Assembly: GCA_033721095.1 (NCBI GenBank)
Contig: JAWWBG010000103.1
Span: forward strand, 1-9,110
DNA: 9,110 nucleotides
DNA from: JAWWBG01 sp033721095
GTDB lineage: Bacteria; Actinomycetota; Nitriliruptoria; Nitriliruptorales; Nitriliruptoraceae
Direction of reading: 5' to 3'
Shown here: piece after piece, positions 1-7,600 of the stretch
Numbering within the stretch: position 1 is the stretch's first letter
Layout: each line of letters begins with the position of its first letter
Notes under the pieces: generated by a model
Database searches by the model: none
Told to the model about the DNA's origin: nothing
Seen by the model: only the letters and a program-made list of their open reading frames with translations
Made by a program: the position numbers and the translations under genes

Positions 1-44
1 ATGCCGAACGGGGTCACGTACGGTCGTGACGCCGCCGGCCCATC

Positions 45-50
45 GGAGGA
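45..50 (+). promoter_or_regulatory. Ribosome binding site of the aldehyde dehydrogenase gene
   Basis: The sequence GGAGGA is a near-perfect Shine-Dalgarno match, and 5 nt (tcgcc) separate it from the ATG at 56. It decides the start. The in-frame GTG at 26 has no purine-rich sequence ahead of it and would add only ten residues not typical of the family. Confidence 0.85.
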
Positions 51-55
51 TCGCC

Positions 56-1474
56 ATGGAGCAGACGCCGGTTCGGATCGCCGGGGAGCTGGTCACCACG
101 GCCTCATCGGTCGAGGTGACCAATCCGTTCGACGGCGCGATCATCGGCCGGGTGCCCCTGTGCGGGGTCAACGAGGTCGACCGCGCCGCCAGCCACGCCC
201 GGCAGGTGCTGCGTCGCAACGACTTTCCCCAGCACGAGCGAGCTGCCGTCCTCGAACGTGCTGCCGCGCTGGTTCGCGAACGCCACGAAGCGTTCGCGAC
301 GACGATCGTCCGAGAAGCGGGCAAGTCGATCCGAACCGCCCGCGTCGAGGCAGAGCGCGCGGTCGACACGTTCACGTTCGCCGCCGTCGAGGCGCGTCGA
401 CTGTCCGGAGAAGTGATCGCGGCAGAGGCCTCGACGTCCGGGACCGGCAAGCTGGCGTTCGCGCTGCGGGTCCCAGTTGGCGTGGTCGCGGCAATCACGC
501 CCTTCAATTTTCCGCTCAACCTCGTGGCCCACAAGCTGGCTCCGGCCATTGCCGCCGGATGCCCGGTGGTCCTCAAGCCGGCGCCGCAGACACCGCTGAC
601 CGCGCTCGCCCTCGTCGAGGTGTTGATCGAGGCCGGGCTGCCCGGCGACTGGATCTCCGTGGTGACCGACACGGGCAGACAGGCCGGCGCGCCGCTGGTG
701 GAACACGACGTGCCTGCGGTCGTCAGCTTCACGGGATCGGCACCCGTCGGCTGGTCGATCGCGGCGGCCGCGCCAAAGAAGAAGGTGCTGCTGGAGCTCG
801 GCTCCAACTCGCCCGTGATCGTCGAGCCCGACGCCGACCTGGAACGCGTCGCAGACAAGGTCGTGGCCGGCGGGTTCGGCTATTCCGGCCAGAGCTGCAT
901 CTCGGTTCAGCGCGTGTTCGTCCACGAGGACGTCCACGACGATCTTGTCGGCCTCCTCGCAGCGCGCGCCGAGGGGCTGGTCGCGGGCGACCCCCTGTCC
1001 GAGGACACCGACGTCGGTCCCCTGATCCGCCCCGACGAGCTCGACCGAGTGCGCTCGTGGATCGATGAGGCCGTCTCGGATGGCGCCGCTGTTGTGGCTG
1101 GCGGCAAGGTTGAGGACGGCATCCTCCGCCCGACCGTCGTCACCGGTGCCGCCGCCGACTCGAACCTGTGTGCCCGGGAGGTGTTTGGCCCCGTGATCAC
1201 CGTGACCAGCCATGCCAACTTCGGCGACGCCATCGCGATGGCGAACGATACGCCGTTCGGCATTCACGCGGGCGTCTTCACGAACGATCTGGACAGGGCC
1301 CTGCGCGCCGTGCGCGAGCTGGACTTTGGTGGCGTCCTCGTGAACGAGGTTCCGACGTTCCGCGCCGACCAGCAGCCCTACGGGGGCGTCCGCGATGCCG
1401 GCAACACGCGCGAGGGTCCGGCCTACGCCGTCGAGGAACTCACCCACCTCCGGTTCGTGAGCCTCCAGCCCTGA
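56..1474 (+). CDS. NAD(P)-dependent aldehyde dehydrogenase, y4uC / lactaldehyde dehydrogenase-like
   Basis: The product is a complete, soluble 472-residue ALDH-superfamily enzyme that oxidises an aldehyde to the acid with NAD(P)+. The expected active-site set is present: Asn151 in PFNFP (oxyanion), general base Glu247 in LELGSN, nucleophile Cys281 in GQSCISVQ, and Glu375 in EVFGPV, which contacts the cofactor ribose. Lys174 lies in VVLKPA, and FTGSAPVG (225-232) is the Rossmann-fold loop. Position 177, where NAD-specific ALDH2-type enzymes carry Glu (KxAEQTP), is Pro, so use of NADP+ is possible; that is inference. The flow of PFNFPLNLVAHKLAPAIAAG, the QSCISVQR motif, and the PYGGV...GREGP-like end (here NTREGPAYAVEELT) resembles the y4uC-like group close to lactaldehyde and non-phosphorylating glyceraldehyde-3-phosphate dehydrogenases. 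The substrate cannot be read from sequence. Length is normal and there is no frameshift. It converges on the protease gene, and no partner enzyme is visible. ATG 56 is chosen because of the GGAGGA ahead of it. Confidence 0.95.
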   Translation: MEQTPVRIAGELVTTASSVEVTNPFDGAIIGRVPLCGVNEVDRAASHARQVLRRNDFPQHERAAVLERAAALVRERHEAFATTIVREAGKSIRTARVEAERAVDTFTFAAVEARRLSGEVIAAEASTSGTGKLAFALRVPVGVVAAITPFNFPLNLVAHKLAPAIAAGCPVVLKPAPQTPLTALALVEVLIEAGLPGDWISVVTDTGRQAGAPLVEHDVPAVVSFTGSAPVGWSIAAAAPKKKVLLELGSNSPVIVEPDADLERVADKVVAGGFGYSGQSCISVQRVFVHEDVHDDLVGLLAARAEGLVAGDPLSEDTDVGPLIRPDELDRVRSWIDEAVSDGAAVVAGGKVEDGILRPTVVTGAAADSNLCAREVFGPVITVTSHANFGDAIAMANDTPFGIHAGVFTNDLDRALRAVRELDFGGVLVNEVPTFRADQQPYGGVRDAGNTREGPAYAVEELTHLRFVSLQP

Positions 1475-1486
1475 CTCGTCGGCGAC

Positions 1487-1505
1487 CCCGGCGACGGCTG
1501 CCGGG
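1487..1505. terminator. Candidate bidirectional terminator hairpin between convergent genes
   Basis: The 34-bp gap between the two stop codons contains CCCGGC (1487-1492), a 7-nt loop and GCCGGG (1500-1505), a perfect 6-bp GC stem. It starts 12 nt after the ALDH stop and ends 3 nt before the protease stop, so it could serve both strands. No T-tract follows on either strand, so it is not a classical intrinsic terminator. Short GC stems without a U-run are common after actinobacterial genes, but in DNA this GC-rich such a stem can also arise by chance. Confidence 0.4.
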
Positions 1506-1508
1506 ACG

Positions 1509-4500
1509 TCAGAAGGTGACGGTCACGGGATCCGAACAGCTCGACGTGCCAGCCTCACACACCCTGTAGGTGTAGCTGCCGGCACCCTTGTTGCCGATGT
1601 TGTCGGTCCACGTGCCCGTGTTGTCGACGGTGGCGATGAGCATGCCGTCACGGACGATGTCGACCTGTGCCGAGGTGGCGCCTGACCAGCTGAGGTCGGC
1701 GTGCTGGACGCCCTTGACCTTGTGGCCGGTCACCTCCAGGTCGATCGACGAGGGTGGCGGGGGCGGCGGTTCGTCCGGGGAGGACCGGATGAACAGGTGG
1801 TCCACGTGCAACGAGTCGGCCGCGCCGTTGCCACGCGTTCGGTCGACGTCCTCGACGCGAACGATGACCGTCCCGGTCGTGTCGGCCGGGAGCGGGACCA
1901 CCTGCGCGACATCGTCATCGACCGTCTTCGTGACCACCAGGCCGGTGTCGACGAAGCTCGCCCCACCGTCGGTTGAGTACGAGAAGGCAAAGGCATCGCC
2001 CTCTCCGGTGTCGGCGCGGTGAGCCTCGACGTGCAGCGAGACGCTGTTGCCGCCGGTCACCTCGATGCTCCAGTCGTGCTGGAGCTGGCTGCGCTGGTTC
2101 TTCGCGTTGCGACCGGAGACCTCCTCGGTGAGCACCTCGCGGTCGTCGTCCGATGCCAGTGTGTCGAGGTGGCTGCCAACGACGGTGCCTGCACCCGTGG
2201 ACTCCGAGGTGGCGGTGTCGTCGACGTCACCCGGCGGTGGTGGGGGCGTGTCCGGGTCGGTCGTGGCGCTGTCCACGTTCGACCAGTCGGACGGATGCGG
2301 ACCCGTGTTGGTGGCCCGGACCCGGTAGTGGTGGGTCGTGTCCGGATCCAGCCCGGTGTCGGCGAAACTCGTCCCAGCCAGGGCGGCCTCGAACGCCCAC
2401 GTGGATCCATCCAGGCTGTGCTCGAGCGTGTACGAGGTCGCGCCGGCAGCGGCATCCCACTGGACGTTGACGGTGTCCGTGCCCGCGGCCGTGGCCACCA
2501 GGTTCATCGGCGTTTCCGGCGGCGTCGTGTCGGAACCGACATTGGACGGAGGCGAGGATCCGCCGGCGTTGACCGCGAGAACCCGGTAGTGGTTGGTGCT
2601 GCCGGCGTCGAGACCGGTGTGCGAGGTGTTCGTGCCAGCCAGTCCGCTGGCCAGCTCGCTCCAGCTGCTGCCACCGTCGCTGCTGTGCTCGACGGTGTAC
2701 GTGTCCGCGTCGGGGACGCTGCTCCATGACAGGTCGACCTGGTCAAAAGCGACGGCCGTGACGCTGTCGAGTGTCGGCGCGGCCGGCGGGTCGGGTGGCG
2801 GCGGGGGCGGCGGAGGTGTCCCCGGCGCTGTCGGCAGCGACAGGTCGATGTCGAACGTTCCGCCGGCAGCGGGTACGCCGTCGTTGGGATCGGCGTCCCA
2901 GGGCCAGACCTCGATGGTCCAGGTCCCGGCCTGGTCGGCCGTCACGTGAACGGTTTCCTGACGTCCCACCCCATACTGGGGGCAGTCGCCCGAGAGCGGA
3001 CACTCGCTGCGGGCGGCCTCGGATTGATCCGGCCGCAGCAACCGCATCTCGAGATCGGGACCCCATTCCCAGGCGGCACAACCGAAGAACCAGAGCACGC
3101 ACACGAGCTCACCGTCGATGAGGACGGTCGCCGCCAGTGGCTCGCCCACGTCGGCCGCGTCGACCTCGATCTCGTACGACCACGTCGCTCCGTCGATCGC
3201 CTCCTGGTCATCGAGATGCACGTGGGCAGGAAGCTCGTTGGCTCGAACCTCGTTGTTCAGCGCGGCGACGAACCCGTGCACGTCGATCAGACCCGAGCCC
3301 CAGTCGTTGTCCTTGCCCGCGATCCCCCAGTCGTGCGCGGTCGACTCGAGCGCGGCCTTGAGGGTCGCCGGCGACGCTCCGGGGGCCGCCTCGAGGCCCA
3401 GCGCCACCGCCCCGGCGACGAACGGGGTGGCCATGGAGGTTCCCGACTTGATCGAGTACGCCGTCGAGCTGCCCGTCGAGGCCGAGGTCAGTCGCACACC
3501 CGGCGCGACGATGTCGGGCTTCGTGAACCCGTTCGGGGCGAGGGTCGGGCCGCGGCTGGAGAAGGGCGCCAGGTAGACCCCGTTCTCGTCCTCGGAGTCG
3601 GCGGCCGCACCAACCGTCAACGCGTCCCGGGCTGCGCCGGGTGATCCGACGGTCTCGGGCGCGTCGCCGGTGTTCCCAGCCGCCACGACGACGACGATGC
3701 CGTTGGCCACGGCGGCGTTCACCATCTGGCTGAGCGTGTCGTTGCCGGAGGAAGCCGAGGTTGTCCCCAGGGACATCGAAATGATGTCGACCGAGGGGTT
3801 GGCCGCGCACCAGTCGATGCCGTCCTCGACCGACGTGCCCTGCGAGGAGCCGCTTCCGGCCAGGACCTTGCCGATGACGAGTGCTGCGCCGGGGGCCACG
3901 CCACCATGGAGTGCGGCGTTCGCCGAGGGCCCGTCACCGTCACCCGCCAACGTCCCTGCCACGTGCGTGCCATGCGAGTGGTCGTCGTAGGGGTCCGGTT
4001 GACCGCCGATGAAGTCCATCCAGCCGACGATCCTGGAGCCGCCCGGTCCGTTGAACTGCTCGTGATCGGCTCGGATGCCGGTGTCGAGGACGCACACGGT
4101 CACGCCGGAACCATCCACGCCGTACTCGCCGGCGGCGTCATCGACCCCGAAGCCGGCCGTGGCCCCACCGTTCATCGCCTCGTAGACCTGTGGCGCCTCG
4201 ATGCGCTCGACCCAGGGTTGGTTGCTCAGGGCACGGACCTGGCCGATCGTCATCGTGGCGCTGAAACCATTGATCAGCGACCACTCCGACGTCACGTCGA
4301 TGTCGCCAACAATCCCACGCGCACGTTCCGCCGCGGACGGCCCAGCCGTTGCGCGGAGGAGAACGTCCACGCGTTCGTGCGCCGTCCCCTCCGACACCTG
4401 CTCGGCCAGCACGGGGCCCAGCCGCCCCGGGTCCGTCTCGAGAGGTTCAGTGGCTGCCTGCGCCGCCACCGGCACGAGCCCATGCAACAGCATGGCGACG

Positions 4501-4535
4501 AGAACGAACGAAGATCTGGCGAGCTGCCGACGCAT
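1509..4535 (-). CDS. Secreted multidomain subtilisin-like serine protease (peptidase S8)
   Basis: The product is an exported endopeptidase of 1008 residues. A Sec signal peptide (RR, hydrophobic core, AQA-A) spans about 1-27. An I9-like propeptide, which chaperones and inhibits until cleaved, spans about 54-118. The S8 catalytic domain spans about 135-425. Its catalytic residues are intact: Asp151 in VLDTG, His188 in HGTHVAG, Asn288 in AAGNTG (oxyanion) and Ser367 in SGTSMATP. The tail continues with a beta domain at about 437-570 with cysteines 479, 486, 512 and 518, an eight-proline linker (574-581), two tandem fibronectin III-like domains (about 588-668 and 671-760), a five-proline linker (764-768), a beta-sandwich-like domain (about 770-920), a six-proline linker (923-928), and an Ig/FnIII-like C-terminal domain with Cys993 and Cys1000. 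No LPXTG anchor or terminal membrane helix is seen, so release or carbohydrate/wall binding is likely. ATG 4535 is preferred over GTG 4559, because it places the basic residues directly before the hydrophobic core and has AGGGGA upstream. The regulator gene ends 105 bp upstream in the same direction. The natural substrate is unknown. Confidence 0.95.
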   Translation of the reverse strand: MRRQLARSSFVLVAMLLHGLVPVAAQAATEPLETDPGRLGPVLAEQVSEGTAHERVDVLLRATAGPSAAERARGIVGDIDVTSEWSLINGFSATMTIGQVRALSNQPWVERIEAPQVYEAMNGGATAGFGVDDAAGEYGVDGSGVTVCVLDTGIRADHEQFNGPGGSRIVGWMDFIGGQPDPYDDHSHGTHVAGTLAGDGDGPSANAALHGGVAPGAALVIGKVLAGSGSSQGTSVEDGIDWCAANPSVDIISMSLGTTSASSGNDTLSQMVNAAVANGIVVVVAAGNTGDAPETVGSPGAARDALTVGAAADSEDENGVYLAPFSSRGPTLAPNGFTKPDIVAPGVRLTSASTGSSTAYSIKSGTSMATPFVAGAVALGLEAAPGASPATLKAALESTAHDWGIAGKDNDWGSGLIDVHGFVAALNNEVRANELPAHVHLDDQEAIDGATWSYEIEVDAADVGEPLAATVLIDGELVCVLWFFGCAAWEWGPDLEMRLLRPDQSEAARSECPLSGDCPQYGVGRQETVHVTADQAGTWTIEVWPWDADPNDGVPAAGGTFDIDLSLPTAPGTPPPPPPPPDPPAAPTLDSVTAVAFDQVDLSWSSVPDADTYTVEHSSDGGSSWSELASGLAGTNTSHTGLDAGSTNHYRVLAVNAGGSSPPSNVGSDTTPPETPMNLVATAAGTDTVNVQWDAAAGATSYTLEHSLDGSTWAFEAALAGTSFADTGLDPDTTHHYRVRATNTGPHPSDWSNVDSATTDPDTPPPPPGDVDDTATSESTGAGTVVGSHLDTLASDDDREVLTEEVSGRNAKNQRSQLQHDWSIEVTGGNSVSLHVEAHRADTGEGDAFAFSYSTDGGASFVDTGLVVTKTVDDDVAQVVPLPADTTGTVIVRVEDVDRTRGNGAADSLHVDHLFIRSSPDEPPPPPPSSIDLEVTGHKVKGVQHADLSWSGATSAQVDIVRDGMLIATVDNTGTWTDNIGNKGAGSYTYRVCEAGTSSCSDPVTVTF
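2256..2774 (-). repeat. Tandem fibronectin type III-like domains within the protease
   Basis: Residues about 588-668 and 671-760 of the protease are two homologous modules. Both carry the pattern Y-T-x-E-H-S-x-D-G in the middle and H-Y-R-V near the end, followed by an S-N-V strand and a short linker. The conserved Trp in L-S-W and V-Q-W is the usual FnIII core residue. In secreted bacterial enzymes such modules act as spacers or as binding domains for insoluble substrate. The two copies differ clearly at the protein level, so the duplication is not recent. Confidence 0.8.
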
Positions 4536-4580
4536 GGGTCCCCTGACTCCCGCGTGCACCAGGCCCCACGGGCTCCCATG
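4533..4580 (-). promoter_or_regulatory. Inverted repeat spanning the protease leader and start codon
   Basis: Read on the - strand, CATGGGAGCCC (4580-4570) can pair with GGGGACCCATG (4543-4533). This gives 6 bp, a 2-nt mismatch, then 3 bp, around a 26-nt loop. The 3' arm contains most of the ribosome-binding purines and the ATG itself, so a folded leader could hide the start codon. The repeat is short and the DNA is GC-rich, so chance is a real alternative. I see no convincing -10/-35 pair in the 105-bp gap. Confidence 0.25.
4539..4544 (-). promoter_or_regulatory. Probable ribosome binding site of the protease gene
   Basis: AGGGGA lies 3 nt before the ATG at 4535 on the - strand. The spacing is a little tight. 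A second candidate, GGAG at 4550-4547, is 11 nt away, a little far. Either supports ATG 4535 better than GTG 4559, whose upstream bases fit an anti-SD match less well. Confidence 0.5.
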
Positions 4581-4640
4581 AAGCCCTCGCCCCGAGACTA
4601 CAGAGAGTGGTCGCCGCCCGCCAGCCGTCCACAGATGGAC

Positions 4641-7600
4641 TCAGCCCTCCATGTTCCTTGCCACCGATGTTCCACAGCCGGGTGTCCAAGGTCGGTCGCC
4701 AACGTGACTGCGCCACTCCTGCTCCGTCAGCGTCCGCCCGGCGATGGCGCAGGCCCGCTGCGTCCACCGGTCCGCGTCGATCTCGTACACCATCGCCGGA
4801 CCGGTGTCCGTCAGCGCGAGAATGCGGCCGTCGGGCAGGACGGTCGGCATCACCCACACCTGGTCACCCACGGGCAGAGGTGTCCCGATCTGTTGCCAGG
4901 CCCGGACGTCCACGAGTCGAGCCATGCCATCGGTCGAGCCGGCAACGAACAGCTCACCGTGCAACTTGCCGGCAATGATCCACCCGGCGCCGAGCTTCAG
5001 CGGTTCACCCACTGGCTGGCCGTCGGCGGCCTTCCATCGCTGGAGCACTCCCGAGAACCCGCCGCCGAGCACGTACCGACCCGTCGGGTCGAAGGCGACG
5101 ACGATCATCGCTCCGTCACCGCCCGACACGGTCGCGAGGACGTCGCCGGACCGGCCTGCGACGACGATCGACCCGTCGTCAAGCGCGACGGCCATCCGTT
5201 TCCCTGCATGATCGAAGGCGATCGACCACACCGGTTGACCGAACGACAGGCGAGATTCGATTCGCCACTCGGCCGCCTCGACGGTCACGATCTCACCGGC
5301 GTCGGTGCCGACCAGGACATGCGATCCCTCCGGCGTCGCCACGATGATGCCGGGAACGCCGACCCCGAGGTCCAGACCACTGCTCACGCGCCCCGACGCG
5401 ATGTCCAACCGTCGCAACGACCCGTCGGACAGCCCGAGGACGGCGGTCTCGTTGTCGATGAACACGCTCGACTGCAGCGCGGCAAGATGCGTGTCCACGA
5501 GTCGCTCCTCACGGCTCGCGCGATCGTGAATGGCAACACCCGACCCCGCCGCGGCGACAACCCACCGCCCGTCCGGGCTGACCGAAGCGCCGATACCCGC
5601 GTCGGACGGGCTCGACGTCACGCCCAACCGGCGCAGCCCGGACAGGTCCCAGGCGATCACGCTGCCGTCGAGGGAAGCGCTCGATGCCGTCTCGCCGTCG
5701 CTCGTCACGCCAAGTCCCCATACGCGGCCGCCATGGCCTTCCAGCACCTCGATGACCTCGCCCGCTGTGACATCCCAACGAACGACCAGCGCGTCGTCGC
5801 CCGCACTGAGCAACTCGCGGCCATCCGGTGCGAACGCCAAGTCCTGGATCTCCGCCGTGTGGCGCACGAGCCGCCGAAGGACCTCGCCGGACGAGACGTC
5901 CACCAGGACCACCGCCCGGTCCGCGGCGCCCCATTCGGCGACGGCAAGGATCCTGCCGTCTCGCGAGACTGCCAGCGGCCCGCCGATCGGAAGTCGTGCG
6001 AGCTCGTTGCCCGTCTGTGCGTCGAGGAGCAGGGTCAGTCCTTCCCAGCTTGCGGCGATGCTGCGGCTGTCGGCCAGGAACGTGCTCCCCCATGCATCAC
6101 GATCGGCGACGCCGGGTTCCAGCGTCCGGACCGACCCGGTTTCGGCGTCGATCAGTCGTGGGAGCCCGTCGAAGCCCATCCCGGTAAGTGCCGAGCCGTC
6201 GGGCGCCCAATCGAGCCGATGGCCGCCAATGGGAGTGCGAGTCGACCAGACACGCTCGAAGCCGCTTGTCTCGTACAACTCGATCACGCCGTCGTCGTCC
6301 GCGCTCCAGCCGGCGATCGCCAGCGACTCGCCGTCGGGACTGAACGCCACTCCCCAGCCGTTTGTCGCTGCCTCGAGGCGGGCCACGACCTGGTGGGTTG
6401 CCGTGTCCCACACCGTTGCGGGTCCATCGCTCGCGATCGCCGCAACCAGCGAGCCATCGGGTGACAGGTCGCCGTCCAGGAACCGCGGCTCCTGCGCCCG
6501 GAACACCCCGATGGCCTGCGGCGCCCGGGCGAGAGCCGCCAGCAGCGTGCCGCGCGTGACCGGTGAGTCATCAAGCTCCCGCGCCTGGACGGCCAGCAGC
6601 AAGGACAGGTCGAGGGCGTTCTCGGCCAGTGCCTGCGATCCGAGGCGCCCGGCGTCGGCCACGCGCGCGCGGTCGGCCGCCTGGCTCCGCTGCTGCATCG
6701 CGAAACCCGCGGTGACCACGGCGAAAACGAGCACCGTGGCCACGATGGCCAGCAGTCGGCGAAGCCGACGACTGGCTGCCCTGGCCTGGCGCGCGGCCTC
6801 CTCGGCCTCTCGGCGCTCGCTGTCGGCGAGACGCTCGCTCTCACGAAGAAACGCGGCCTCGAGCCGGTTGAGGTCGGCGCCGTGCTCCTCAGCCCACGTC
6901 AGCGCCGACGCAAGGCGTGCCCCCCGATAGAGGCCATCAGCGTTGCGGCCCTCGTCGTCCCATCGACGCGCCGCCTCGGTGAGGTGTCGATGCAGGAGGC
7001 GCCCGTGGGTGTCATCGTCCAGCCAGCCGCGCAGGCGAGGCCACTCGCTCAACAGGGCTTCATGGGCCACCTCTGCGCTGGCGTCGCTGAGCGTCACCAG
7101 CCGCCGCTCGGCGAACAGTGCGAGGACAGCCCGGCCGAGGTCACCTTCGTCGGTCAGTTCTTCCAGGGGAACACGGCGCCGCAAGGGCTGCTCGGGTCCG
7201 TCGGATCCGCACATGCGCAGCAGCATGCGGCGAGCGGCCTGTCGACCCTGCTCATCGAGTCGCTCGAACGTGGCCTCCGCAAGTCGGGCGACTGCACCAG
7301 CGACGCCGCCAGTGGCGCGGTGGGCAGCCAGCGACAGCCTTCCGTCCTGGCGGCGCTCCCACAGCTCGAGCAGGGCGGTTGACAGCAGGGGCAGGGCGCC
7401 GGCCCGTCCGGCGACCTCGGCCACGAGCATCGACGACAGCCCCTGCTCCAGGCGCAACCCCATCCGCAGTGCCGGCAGCTCGATTGCACGACGCAGTTCT
7501 TCGGGTGCCATGGGGCCCACCAGGACCGCGCCATCCTGGACGAGTGCCGAGAGCTCGGGCAGACCCGCAAGATCGCCCACATGGTCTGCCCGAAGGGTCA

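Noticed and set aside
1..29. A possible tail of an upstream + strand gene: an open frame from position 3 ending in TGA at 27-29.
   Set aside because: Only eight codons are visible, with no recognisable sequence. A stop codon over such a length is uninformative.
104..1447. A 447-codon open frame on the - strand opposite the aldehyde dehydrogenase.
   Set aside because: It lies entirely within the ALDH gene, has no motif or convincing ribosome binding site, and its composition is that of a GC-rich shadow frame.
2791..2820. G-rich + strand tracts here and at 1751-1770 and 2231-2250, considered as G-quadruplex or simple-repeat elements.
   Set aside because: They are the antisense of proline codons encoding the inter-domain linkers of the protease, so the protein explains them fully.
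4536..4559. A GTG start at 4559 for the protease, adding eight residues.
   Set aside because: It would put MHAGVRGP ahead of a signal peptide that is already complete from the ATG at 4535, and its ribosome binding site is weaker.
4292..4579. A 95-codon - strand frame starting at ATG 4579, upstream of and overlapping the protease start, preceded by GAGGG.
   Set aside because: The product has no recognisable domain and most of it lies inside the protease coding region in another frame. It is kept only as a possible upstream start in the leader-hairpin finding.
3906..6464. An 852-codon open frame on the + strand, antisense to the start of the protease and the end of the regulator.
   Set aside because: The opposite strand carries two proteins with clear domains and catalytic motifs. 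The antisense translation is rich in Arg, Pro, Gly and His with no recognisable motif, as expected from an antisense frame in GC-rich coding DNA.
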